DNA of 64,000 nucleotides from Reyranella sp. (GTDB lineage Bacteria > Pseudomonadota > Alphaproteobacteria > Reyranellales > Reyranellaceae). A program made the position numbers and the translations under genes. This document shows, one piece after another, positions 36,733 to 44,304 of this stretch (the stretch's first letter is position 1; the number at the start of each line of letters is the position of its first letter). Where the stretch lies: contig NZ_JAUSBN010000052.1 of the NCBI RefSeq assembly GCF_030651995.1, forward strand, positions 61,824-125,823. Reading direction: 5' to 3'. The notes beneath the pieces were generated by a model, which saw nothing but the letters and a program-made list of their open reading frames with translations, was not told the origin of the DNA and did not search any database.

Positions 36733-37179
36733 ATGGCCTCAATCCTCATTCTTGTCGGCACCGAGTCGGGCAATGCCCAGATGGTGGCCGACGCGCTGCA
36801 ACCCGTGCTGGCGAGTGCCGGACACGCCGTCGACGTCACCGACAAGGCCGCGACCGCCGCCGACCTGGAGGCGCACGACGTGCTCCTCGCGGTCTGCGCG
36901 ACCCACGGCTCGGGCGACATCCCGACCAACATCCTGCCGCTGGTGGAGACACTGGAGCGCGACAAGCCCGACCTGTCGGGCCATCGCTACGGCGTCATCG
37001 CGCTGGGCGACATGACCTACCAGGACACGTTCTGCGGCGGCGGCAAGAAGGTCGACCAGGCGCTGGAGCGGTGCGGCGCCCGGAAGGTCGGCGACCGGCT
37101 CGAAATCGACGCCTCCGAGCAGCCCCTGCCCGACGAGGAAGCGCTGACCTGGATCGAGGGCTGGAAGACGAAGGTCTGA
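36733..37179 (+). CDS. flavodoxin (MioC-like)
   Basis: A 148-residue flavodoxin. The FMN phosphate loop is ILVGTESGNAQMVAD (residues about 6-20). AVCATHGSGDIPTNILPL and ALGDMTYQDTFCGGGKKVD are the two isoalloxazine loops, as in MioC and sulfite-reductase flavoprotein domains. It is an electron carrier of unknown partner. The GGGAG before the ATG is very close, so the exact start is a little uncertain. A REP palindrome begins 4 bp after its stop. Confidence 0.85.
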   Translation: MASILILVGTESGNAQMVADALQPVLASAGHAVDVTDKAATAADLEAHDVLLAVCATHGSGDIPTNILPLVETLERDKPDLSGHRYGVIALGDMTYQDTFCGGGKKVDQALERCGARKVGDRLEIDASEQPLPDEEALTWIEGWKTKV

Positions 37180-37182
37180 AGG

Positions 37183-37280
37183 AAAGGTCCTTCGCTGCGC
37201 TCAGGATGACAATGTTGTTGGGTCGACGCGGTGCGCCAACTCCGAAAATGTTGTCATCCTGAGCGCAGCGAAGGACCTTT
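37183..37280. repeat. REP-like palindrome (GTCATCC family, copy 2)
   Basis: Perfect 30-bp inverted arms (37183-37212 and 37251-37280; core GTCATCCTGAGCGCAGCGAA) surround a 38-bp spacer. It fills the gap between two convergent genes, 4 bp from each stop, so it may act as a bidirectional terminator. Confidence 0.85.
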
Positions 37281-37283
37281 GGC

Positions 37284-38486
37284 TCAGTCCGGCAGCGTGA
37301 AGATCTCGACCGGCTCGCGGACACCGCGCAGGCGGTGCTTGCCCAGGGATTTCATCGGGCGCGGGCAGTCCTGGTTGAATTCGGCGGAGGCGCAGACGCG
37401 GACGCCGAGGGCCTTGGTGAGGCCCTGGAGCCGCGAGGCGCGGTTGACCGCGGAGCCGATGACGGTGAAGTCGAGCCGGTCCTCGGTGCCGATATTGCCG
37501 AAGGTGACCGTCCCGACGTGGAGCCCGATGCCGAACTTGATCGGCTCGGCGCCGGCCGTGGCGCGCGCCTCGTTGGCGGCTTCGGCATCGGCGATCAACT
37601 TGCGCGCGGCGTCGAGCGCGGCCGCTGTCACCATCGGCATGAACAGCGCATCCTCGGCCGGAAAATAGGCCATCACGCCGTCGCCGATGAACTTCAGGAT
37701 CTCGCCGCCATGTTTGGCGAGCGCATCGCCCACCAACTGGAAGTAGTTGTTCAGCAGTTCGAGCACCTGGTCGGGAGGCAGGCGCTCGTTGAGGCCAGTG
37801 AAGTCGCGCAGGTCCGAGAACCAGAGCACCGCCCGGATCTCCTCGCCGTCGCCGCGGCGGATCATGCCGCGCAGGATGCGCTCGCCGACCTGGCGGCCGA
37901 GATAGGTCTGGGCGACGGTCTGGGCGACGCTCTCCTCGATGTACATCTCGGTCACCGCGCCCATCATGTCGACCAGGCGCGTCAGGTCGTCGATGTCGGC
38001 GTCGCTGAAGCCGTCCTTACGATCGGTCGCGAAGGCCACGACCGGCAGCGGCCCGTCGCGGCGTACGCGCATCGGCAGCGAGAAGTAATCGGCGCCGCCG
38101 CCGTCCTTGACCTCGTGCAGAACGTGATGGTGCCGCTCGGTCAGGCCGTCGAGCCGGTAGCGGACCGGGGTGCCCCCTTCCCGCACCTCCTGCAGGGGGC
38201 TGCCGATATAGGCCGGGGTGAACTGAACGCCGTAGGCCCGGGTGATCGTCTCGGCCCGCTCGCCGCGCCGCCACAGGAAGCCCATCGCCTGGAGCTGCGG
38301 GTGGACGAGTTGCAGGCCGATATACGTGCGCCAGACCGGGATGCCGGCCTCGAGCACGCGATTCATGAGCTGCTCGAGGAAGGCGTCCGGTCTCCGGACC
38401 AGCCGGCCTTCCCGGATCAACCATTTCTCGACCGGCAGCAGCCGATCCGCTGCCGGCGCGGTAAAAGGAGACGCCTCGCTGCTCAG
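37284..38486 (-). CDS. class III adenylate/guanylate cyclase domain protein
   Basis: About 400 residues. The C-terminal third is a class III cyclase: AVLWFSDLRDFTGLNERLP holds the first metal Asp, and GGEILKFIGDGVMAYFP the second metal region, followed by KFGIGLHVGTVTFGNIGTEDRLDFTVIGSAVNRASRLQ-type text, here split by me. The N-terminal part (IPVWRTYIGLQLVHPQLQAMGF) is a sensor-like region shared by many rhizobial cyclases. The start is unsure: no ATG, GTG or TTG exists between the SDR stop and TTG at 38420. I mark CTG at 38486, which overlaps the SDR stop. The first residues may thus be wrong. Confidence 0.75.
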   Translation of the reverse strand: MSSEASPFTAPAADRLLPVEKWLIREGRLVRRPDAFLEQLMNRVLEAGIPVWRTYIGLQLVHPQLQAMGFLWRRGERAETITRAYGVQFTPAYIGSPLQEVREGGTPVRYRLDGLTERHHHVLHEVKDGGGADYFSLPMRVRRDGPLPVVAFATDRKDGFSDADIDDLTRLVDMMGAVTEMYIEESVAQTVAQTYLGRQVGERILRGMIRRGDGEEIRAVLWFSDLRDFTGLNERLPPDQVLELLNNYFQLVGDALAKHGGEILKFIGDGVMAYFPAEDALFMPMVTAAALDAARKLIADAEAANEARATAGAEPIKFGIGLHVGTVTFGNIGTEDRLDFTVIGSAVNRASRLQGLTKALGVRVCASAEFNQDCPRPMKSLGKHRLRGVREPVEIFTLPD

Positions 38487-39379
38487 GAGCCGCTCACGAC
38501 GGCGGCGACTTCCTCGCCCGAGGTGCGGAAGACCCGGCTGGCCGAGACGTCGGCGATCTTCTCGATATTGTCGGCCACGTCCTCGATGGTCGGCGCGCGA
38601 CCGTCGATCCTGAGCCCCTCGGCCTCGCGATACTCGATGCGCGCGAAGGTGCCGGCGCCGGCGCTCCAGATGTCGCCGGTACGCTGGCACTGCTCGCTGC
38701 ACAGGAAGGCGACCATCGGCGAGACGAACTCGGGCCTGAGCTTGGCCAGCGCCTCGGGCGTCATCAGGCTTTCGGTCATGCGCGTGGCGGCGATCGGCGC
38801 CAGCGCGTTCATCATGATGTTGTACTTCTGGCCCTCGAGCCTGAGCGCGTTCATGAAGCCCACGACGGCGAGCTTGGCGCCGCCATAGTTGGACTGGCCG
38901 AAGGTGCCGTAGATGCCCGAGTTCGAGGAGGTCACGACGATGCGGCCATAGGCCTTGGCGCGCAGGATCGGCCAGGCGGCATGGGTCACATAGGCGGTGC
39001 CGAGGAAGTGGACCTTCACCACGAACTCGAAATCCTCGGTCGTCATGTTGTGGAAGGTCTTGTCGCGCAGGACGCCGGCATTGTTGACCACGATGTCGAC
39101 CGTGCCAAAGGCATCGACGGCGGTCTTCACGATGTTGGCGGCGGTCGCGGCCTCGGCGACGGAATCGTAGTTGGCGACGGCCTGGCCGCCCGCCGCCTTG
39201 ATCTCGTCGACGACCTTGTCGGCCGCGGCGTGACCGCCACCCTTGCCGTCGACCGCGCCGCCCGGATCGTTAACGACCACCTTGGCGCCGCGGCTGGCCA
39301 GCAGGAGCGCGTGCGCGCGGCCGAGCCCGTTGCCCGCGCCGGTGACGATGGCGACTCGATTGTCGAAGCGGATTGTCAT
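38483..39379 (-). CDS. SDR family oxidoreductase (HSD17B4-like 3-hydroxyacyl-CoA dehydrogenase type)
   Basis: A 298-residue short-chain dehydrogenase. The NAD site is VAIVTGAGNGLGRAHALLLA, and VVNNAGVLRDKTFHNMTTED resembles the dehydrogenase part of peroxisomal multifunctional enzyme 2. The active site has Ser in VTSSNSGIYG and YGGAKLAVVGF (Tyr-x3-Lys). It probably oxidises 3-hydroxyacyl-CoA. The cyclase gene follows, with a probable 4-bp overlap. Confidence 0.9.
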   Translation of the reverse strand: MTIRFDNRVAIVTGAGNGLGRAHALLLASRGAKVVVNDPGGAVDGKGGGHAAADKVVDEIKAAGGQAVANYDSVAEAATAANIVKTAVDAFGTVDIVVNNAGVLRDKTFHNMTTEDFEFVVKVHFLGTAYVTHAAWPILRAKAYGRIVVTSSNSGIYGTFGQSNYGGAKLAVVGFMNALRLEGQKYNIMMNALAPIAATRMTESLMTPEALAKLRPEFVSPMVAFLCSEQCQRTGDIWSAGAGTFARIEYREAEGLRIDGRAPTIEDVADNIEKIADVSASRVFRTSGEEVAAVVSGS

Positions 39380-39415
39380 TTCAGTGTCTCTCCTAAGGTC
39401 GTTCTTGCCAGAGTG

Positions 39416-39808
39416 CTAAGCGGCTGCCCGTCGCCCGCGTTCGCCATCGAGCCGATACGGCTGGACCAGAATGTCCGTGGGAATGTCCCATTCGCTCGCC
39501 AGCTTCCTGATCACGGCCAGCGACATCGCTCGCTTACGATTGAGAATCGCCGAAGCGAGCGACCGTGAACCCACCAATCTCGCGAAATCGGCCTGGCCCA
39601 GACCGCGCTCACTCATATGCGTCTCGATGGCCTCGATTGGATCAGGCAGATCGATAGCATCATGAGTGGCCTCGTACATCGAGACCAGAGCAACCAATAC
39701 TTCGAGGCGATCGGCTTGCGCCGAGCCGCGCCGGGCGCCGATGAGGCGTTCGATCTCAGCCAGTGCGCGCTGGTGATCGGCCCTCGTGCGAACAGGCTTT
39801 ACGAGCAT
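39416..39808 (-). CDS. HigA-like antitoxin, helix-turn-helix type
   Basis: A 130-residue protein. The first 60 residues are helical (ALAEIERLIGARRGSAQADRL-type text), and residues about 65-120 form an XRE/HigA helix-turn-helix (LGQADFARLVGSRSLASAIL and MSLAVIRKLASEWDIP). This layout is the COG5499 HigA group. It lies 9 bp after a HigB-like toxin gene, and the toxin-first order is the hallmark of hig loci. Confidence 0.88.
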   Translation of the reverse strand: MLVKPVRTRADHQRALAEIERLIGARRGSAQADRLEVLVALVSMYEATHDAIDLPDPIEAIETHMSERGLGQADFARLVGSRSLASAILNRKRAMSLAVIRKLASEWDIPTDILVQPYRLDGERGRRAAA

Positions 39809-39817
39809 GAGACGTCC

Positions 39818-40114
39818 TCAAACAGTCCTTGCGTCAATGCGATCATAGGCGGCATGCAGACCAACGAAACGGACCAGTACCAATTGAACCTGGTAGTCGA
39901 TCTTCACAACCAAGCGGTACTTGTTGCCTCCAATGTCAAAAATTGCCCGGTTGCCCGCGACGAAATCCACAGTGGCGCCGAACTGGTCACGCAGATCACT
40001 CGGCCGCTTCCATCTCGCTCTTATCGCACGTGCATACCACAGCTTGAGCGGCACCTCCGCAGCAGGGTGTCGCAACCAGAATTCACGCAAGACGCGCTTG
40101 GCAATCACCTGCAC
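39818..40114 (-). CDS. HigB-like mRNA interferase toxin
   Basis: A 98-residue RelE-superfamily toxin of the HigB group. It has KRVLREFWLRHPAAEVPL, LWYARAIRARWKRPSDLR and the closing LVLVRFVGLHAAYDRIDA, which matches the RF-GTHAEYD-type C-terminus of the family. It cleaves mRNA at the ribosome in known cases. The GTG at 40114 is the start. A palindromic operator lies upstream and the antitoxin gene follows after 9 bp. Confidence 0.88.
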   Translation of the reverse strand: MQVIAKRVLREFWLRHPAAEVPLKLWYARAIRARWKRPSDLRDQFGATVDFVAGNRAIFDIGGNKYRLVVKIDYQVQLVLVRFVGLHAAYDRIDARTV

Positions 40115-40129
40115 GACATGACGCTAACA

Positions 40130-40148
40130 TGTTCTCATATTGTGAACA
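40130..40148 (-). promoter_or_regulatory. operator of the hig-type operon
   Basis: The palindrome TGTTC-TCATATTGT-GAACA lies 15 bp before the toxin start. A further GTTCTC/GAGAAC pair overlaps it. The position and symmetry fit autoregulation by the antitoxin. Confidence 0.5.
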
Positions 40149-40160
40149 ACAGAGAACGGC

Positions 40161-41411
40161 TTAGGCCTTCTGCAGAATCACCACCGAGGCCACGGCCTCT
40201 TCCATGCCGATCACGCCGCCGCCATTCTCGGCGAGCGCGACCTTGGCACCTTCCACCTGGCGGGCGCCGGCCTCGCCGCGCAGCTGCGTGGCGAGTTCGG
40301 CCAGCATCGACAGGCCGGTGGCGCCCACCGGATGGCCCTTGGAGACCAGGCCGCCCGACGTGTTGACCGGCAGCTTGCCGCCGGGGCCGGTGGCGCCCGA
40401 TTCGACGAACTTGCCGCCCTCGCCCTCGGGGCAGAAGCGCAGCATCTCGCACTGGTAGATCTCGCAGAAGCTGGTGGCGTCATGGACCTCGGCGACGTCG
40501 ATGTCCTCCGGCCCCAGCCCGGCCATCCGGTAGGCCTTGTCGGCGGCCGCGCGCGTCAGGCCGGGCGCGTCGAGGTTGCGGTACATGCCGCCCGAGAAGC
40601 CGACGCCGGCGATCTTCACGGCGCGGTCCTGCACGTGCCTGGGCTGCTTCGCGAGATACTCCGCCGAGCACAACAAGGCGGCGGCCGCGCCGTCGCCGAT
40701 CGGCGCGCACATGGCGCGGGTCAGCGGGAAGGACACCGGCCGGTCCTCCAGCACCGACTGTGGCGTCATCTGGAAGCGGTACTGCGCCTTCTCGTTGAGC
40801 GCGCCGTAATTATGGTTCTTGGCAGCACCGGCCGCGATCTGGGCCTGGGTCGTGCCGTACTTCCACATGTGCCACTTGGCCTGCATGGCGTAGGTATCCA
40901 TGAAGATGGTGCGGTCATCGCCCGGCTTGAACTCGGAGCCGACCATCTTGCCCACCCGGTTCATCTCCTCGACCAGCCGGTCGTGCTGGCTGGTGATGTA
41001 GCCCTGGTTGAACAGGCCGGCCGTGCGCTCGGGTGCCTCCGGGCTGAACAGCTTCTCGACGCCCAGGCAGAAGGTGAGTTCGTGGGTGCCGGCCAGCACG
41101 TCCTTCCAGGCGCCCATGAAGGCGGTCGAGGCGGTGGCGCAGGCATTCTCGACGTTGAACATCGGCACCCGCTCGGGAAACAGCCCCTCCTCGACCAGCG
41201 GCTGGAACAGCGCCTGGCCGCGGATCGAGTTCTGGCCCCAGAAGCCCATGCCGCAATTGCCCAGCCAGCCGGTTTCGATGTCCGTGCCCTTGTCCATGCC
41301 GGCATCGGCCAGGGTGCCCAGATAGGCCTCCCGGGCCAGGTCGCCGAAGCTCAGGCCGGGGTGCTTCTTGAAGACGGTGGTGTAGGCGCCGATCACATAG
41401 ACGTCGCGCAT
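40161..41411 (-). CDS. thiolase family protein (SCP-x type acetyl-CoA acetyltransferase)
   Basis: A 416-residue thiolase of the SCP-x branch. The active Cys is in FNVENACATASTAFMGAW (about residue 92). The His region is SGGLVSKGHPVGATGLSML. Its N-terminus (MRDVYVIGAYTTVFKKHPG) and the EVHDATSFCEIYQCEMLRF stretch are typical of lipid-transfer-protein-associated thiolases used for sterol or branched acyl-CoA breakdown. A DUF35 OB-fold partner, often nearby, is absent here. Confidence 0.88.
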   Translation of the reverse strand: MRDVYVIGAYTTVFKKHPGLSFGDLAREAYLGTLADAGMDKGTDIETGWLGNCGMGFWGQNSIRGQALFQPLVEEGLFPERVPMFNVENACATASTAFMGAWKDVLAGTHELTFCLGVEKLFSPEAPERTAGLFNQGYITSQHDRLVEEMNRVGKMVGSEFKPGDDRTIFMDTYAMQAKWHMWKYGTTQAQIAAGAAKNHNYGALNEKAQYRFQMTPQSVLEDRPVSFPLTRAMCAPIGDGAAAALLCSAEYLAKQPRHVQDRAVKIAGVGFSGGMYRNLDAPGLTRAAADKAYRMAGLGPEDIDVAEVHDATSFCEIYQCEMLRFCPEGEGGKFVESGATGPGGKLPVNTSGGLVSKGHPVGATGLSMLAELATQLRGEAGARQVEGAKVALAENGGGVIGMEEAVASVVILQKA

Positions 41412-41481
41412 GGGGCGGTTCCTCAGGTTGGCTTTGCCCCCATTTGAGCGTATCCAAACGGCTTACGCTAGGAGAACGAAC

Positions 41482-42885
41482 ATGGCTGCAGCGGCCCAGG
41501 CGCGCCCCCTCAACGTCGATGCCACGATCGCCGAGCTGAAGGCGCTGTTCGGCGACCGGGTCAGCACCGCGCACGCCGTGCGCGAGCAGCACGGCAAGGA
41601 CATTTCGTATCACGAAGCGCACCTGCCCGACGCCGTGGTCTTTGCCGAATCGACCGAGGAAGTGCAGCAGATCGTCCAGCTCTGTGCCCGCCACAAGACC
41701 CCGATCATCCCGTTCGGCACCGGCACCTCGCTGGAGGGCCATATCAGCGCCCCCAACGGCGGCATCTCGCTCGACGTCAGCCGGATGAACAAGATCCTGC
41801 AGGTCAACGAGGCCGACCTCGACGTGGTCGTGCAGCCCGGCGTCACCCGCAAGCAGCTCAACGAATACCTGCGCGCGACCGGCCTGTTCTTCCCGATCGA
41901 TCCCGGCGCCGACGCCTCGATCGGCGGCATGACCAGCACCCGCGCCTCCGGCACCAACGCGGTGCGCTACGGCACGATGCGCGAGAACGTGCTCTCGCTG
42001 CAGGTCGTGACGCCCGACGGCCGGATCATGCAGCTCGGCCGCCGCTCGCGGAAGTCGAGCGCAGGCTACGACCTGGTGAAGCTGTTCGTGGGCTCCGAGG
42101 GCACCCTGGGCGTCATCACCGAGATCACGCTCCGTCTCTACGGCACGCCCGAATCCATGGTCGCCGCGACCTGCGCCTTCGACGACCTCGAGGGCGCGGT
42201 CAACACGGTGATCCAGACCATCCAGTCCGGCATCCCGGTGGCGCGCATCGAGCTGATGGACACCTACACCGTCGACACGGTGAACCAGTATTCCAAGCTC
42301 ACGCTGCCGCAGAAGAACCTGCTGCTGCTGGAGTTCCACGGCACCGAGGCCGGCACCAAAGAACAGGCCGAGATGGTGCAGGCCATCGCCGCCGAGCATG
42401 GCGGCGGCGACTTCGCCTGGACCAACCAGGCCGAGGAACGCAGCAAGATGTGGCAGGCCCGCCACGACGCGGCGTGGGCCGCCAAGGCCTACAAGCCGGG
42501 CTGGGGAATGTGGGCGACCGATGTCTGCGTGCCGATCAGCAAGCTCGCCGAATGCATCCTGGAGACCCAGAAGGACATCCAGGCCAACGGCCTCTACGCC
42601 CCGATCGTCGGCCATGTCGGCGACGGCAACTTCCATCTCACCATGATGGTCGATCCGAACGACCCGACCTACCTGCCGCGGGCCGAGGGTCTCAACGACC
42701 GCATGATCGCCCGCGCCCAGAACCTCGGCGGCACCTGCACCGGCGAGCACGGCGTCGGCATCGGCAAGATCAAGTACCTCTACCAGGAGCACGGCGAGGC
42801 GATGTCGCTGATGCGCGCCATCAAGAAGGCGATCGACCCGGACAACATCATGAACCCGGGCAAGATCATGGGTCCGATCAACTAG
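41482..42885 (+). CDS. FAD-linked oxidase (D-lactate/glycolate dehydrogenase type)
   Basis: A 467-residue flavoprotein. The VAO-type FAD domain contains TPIIPFGTGTSLEGHISAPN and PIDPGADASIGGMTSTRASG. The C-terminal GlcD-type domain ends with GHVGDGNFHLTMMVD, TCTGEHGVGIGKIKYL and NPGKIMGP, as in D-lactate dehydrogenase (cytochrome). It oxidises a 2-hydroxyacid and passes electrons to a carrier. AGGAGA at 41470-41475 supports the ATG at 41482. Confidence 0.9.
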   Translation: MAAAAQARPLNVDATIAELKALFGDRVSTAHAVREQHGKDISYHEAHLPDAVVFAESTEEVQQIVQLCARHKTPIIPFGTGTSLEGHISAPNGGISLDVSRMNKILQVNEADLDVVVQPGVTRKQLNEYLRATGLFFPIDPGADASIGGMTSTRASGTNAVRYGTMRENVLSLQVVTPDGRIMQLGRRSRKSSAGYDLVKLFVGSEGTLGVITEITLRLYGTPESMVAATCAFDDLEGAVNTVIQTIQSGIPVARIELMDTYTVDTVNQYSKLTLPQKNLLLLEFHGTEAGTKEQAEMVQAIAAEHGGGDFAWTNQAEERSKMWQARHDAAWAAKAYKPGWGMWATDVCVPISKLAECILETQKDIQANGLYAPIVGHVGDGNFHLTMMVDPNDPTYLPRAEGLNDRMIARAQNLGGTCTGEHGVGIGKIKYLYQEHGEAMSLMRAIKKAIDPDNIMNPGKIMGPIN

Positions 42886-42936
42886 AGTTCAGGGGCGCAA
42901 CGCGCACTTTCGGACGGGTGCCTCCAACCCACACGA

Positions 42937-43354
42937 CCTCATCCTGAGGAGGCCGCGCAGCGGCCGTCTCGAAGGATGGGCAACAGGACAGAACGCCTGA
43001 ATGTCCGAGGAGTCCGGCGCCGGCGTCTACATGGTGAGATGTGCCGATGACAGCTACTATGTCGGGTCAGCACGCCTAGGTCTGGAACGTCGCCTTTCTG
43101 AACACAACAATGGTATCTGTGGCGTTTACACCGCAAAGCGTTTGCCGGTGACGCCCGTCTGGTCCGAGCATTTCCAGAAGATCACTGATGCCATTGCGGT
43201 CGAGCGCCAAGTGAAAGGCTGGCCCCGCGCCAAGAAGGAGGCGCTCATCCGGGGTGACTTCGGCTCGATCCAGATGCTGGCCAAGAGGCGCACCTAAATC
43301 ACGCCTGTTGCCCATCCTTCGAGACGGCCGCTGCGCGGCCTCCTCAGGATGAGG
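42937..43354. mobile_element. REP-bounded GIY-YIG unit with 51-bp perfect inverted arms
   Basis: Positions 42937-42987 and 43304-43354 are exact reverse complements over 51 bp. Each arm is itself a nested hairpin (CATCCT...AGGATG around GGCCGC-GCA-GCGGCC). They enclose one gene, a 98-residue GIY-YIG protein, with only 13 and 6 bp between gene and arms. No obvious target duplication flanks the unit. It looks like a palindromic repeat that carries its own nuclease, comparable to REP-associated transposases but with another enzyme type. Confidence 0.7.
43001..43297 (+). CDS. GIY-YIG nuclease family protein
   Basis: A 98-residue single-domain GIY-YIG protein (COG2827 type). The signature is GVYMVRCADDSYYVGSARLG (GVY...YVG), the catalytic Arg follows in LERRLSEHN, and the metal-binding Glu is in AIAVERQVKGWPRAKKEAL. 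No DNA-binding domain is attached. Such small proteins are nicking or structure-specific nucleases in homing endonucleases and repair, but this subfamily has no assigned role. It is tightly enclosed by a perfect 51-bp inverted repeat, so its natural substrate may be the folded repeat (inference). Confidence 0.88.
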   Translation: MSEESGAGVYMVRCADDSYYVGSARLGLERRLSEHNNGICGVYTAKRLPVTPVWSEHFQKITDAIAVERQVKGWPRAKKEALIRGDFGSIQMLAKRRT

Positions 43355-43400
43355 ATTTTGTTGGACCCACTGTAGGTCAGAAGGCTGCGCAAACAAAAAA

Positions 43401-43424
43401 AGGGCCGGCGAGGCCGGCCCTTTT
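43401..43424 (-). terminator. rho-independent terminator of the RidA gene
   Basis: A 9-bp perfect stem, AGGGCCGGC-GAG-GCCGGCCCT, is flanked on its left by AAACAAAAAA, which is a U-tract on the minus strand. It lies 19 bp after the RidA stop and can serve both strands. Confidence 0.85.
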
Positions 43425-43442
43425 CAGTGCAGCAGACACGCC

Positions 43443-43790
43443 CTACTTGGCGGCCTGGATCATGATCTCGACCTTGAGGCCGGGAGCGGCGAGCTTGGCT
43501 TCGACGGTCGCGCGGGCCGGGGTGTTGCCGGGGGAGACCCAGGCGTCCCACACCTCGTTCATCTGGCTCCAGGTCGAAATGTCGGTCAGCCAGATGTTGG
43601 CCGAGAGGACCTTCGACTTGTCGGTGCCGGCCTCGGCCAGGAACTTGTCGACCTTGTCGAGGATCTGCTTGGTCTGGCCCTTGACGTCGGCCTTGGCGTC
43701 GTCGGCGGTGAGGCCGGCGAGATAGACGGTGTCGCCATGGACCACGGCGCTGCTCATGCGGGCGCCGGCGTTGATGCGCTTGATGCTCAT
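43443..43790 (-). CDS. RidA family protein, copy 1
   Basis: A 115-residue YjgF/RidA protein. VYLAGLTADDAKADVKGQT and ILDKVDKFLAEAGTDKSKVL match the family, as does the closing PARATVEAKLAAPGLKVEI with the Arg that binds substrate carboxylates. RidA enzymes deaminate reactive enamines and imines. GGAGAG precedes the ATG. A paralogue starts 50 bp upstream on the same strand. Confidence 0.88.
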   Translation of the reverse strand: MSIKRINAGARMSSAVVHGDTVYLAGLTADDAKADVKGQTKQILDKVDKFLAEAGTDKSKVLSANIWLTDISTWSQMNEVWDAWVSPGNTPARATVEAKLAAPGLKVEIMIQAAK

Positions 43791-43840
43791 ATTCTCTCTC
43801 CTCGAAGAAACTTCAAAAGCGGGCGGGACCTTAGCAGAGG

Positions 43841-44191
43841 CTAGATCGCCGCGACGACCATGATTTCGACCTTCATGTCCGGGTCGTTCAGCCGCGCCTC
43901 GACGGTGGCCCGGGCGGGCGCGTGGCCGGGCGCGACCCAGGCGTCCCAAACTTCATTCATGGCGGCAAAATCGGAGATATCGCTCAGCCAGATCGTGGCC
44001 GTCAGGATCTTCGACTTGTCGCTGCCGCCCCTGGCCAGCAGGGAGTCGATCTCGGCCAGCGCCTGCCGGACCTGGCCGGTGATGTCGAGGCTCGTATCCT
44101 CGGGGATCATGCCCGAGCAATGGATGCGGTTGCCCAGGATGACGGCCTCGCTCATGCGCGGGCCGACGTCGATTCGCGTGATGGTGCTCAT
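43841..44191 (-). CDS. RidA family protein, copy 2
   Basis: A 116-residue paralogue of the next gene, with IHCSGMIPEDTSLDITGQVR and PARATVEARLNDPDMKVEI. The Arg of the active site is kept. The ATG at 44191 is selected because the upstream 12 codons are basic and do not match the family. The gene is divergent from a CaiB CoA transferase. Two adjacent RidA copies suggest separate substrates. Confidence 0.87.
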   Translation of the reverse strand: MSTITRIDVGPRMSEAVILGNRIHCSGMIPEDTSLDITGQVRQALAEIDSLLARGGSDKSKILTATIWLSDISDFAAMNEVWDAWVAPGHAPARATVEARLNDPDMKVEIMVVAAI

Positions 44192-44304
44192 GGCGGCGAC
44201 CCTAAAGCGCCTTTTCCGCTCGCACAACGGACCGGGCCTGCACTCGGCCCTGCCCGCGCCGCCGGTTCGCGTTACAGTCCGGTACGCCTATCGGAGAAAA
44301 CGCC

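Noticed and set aside
42886-42936. Target-site duplication of the GIY-YIG unit
   Set aside because: No direct repeat flanks the 51-bp arms. The TCCAAC near both ends is inverted and belongs to the longer REP form.
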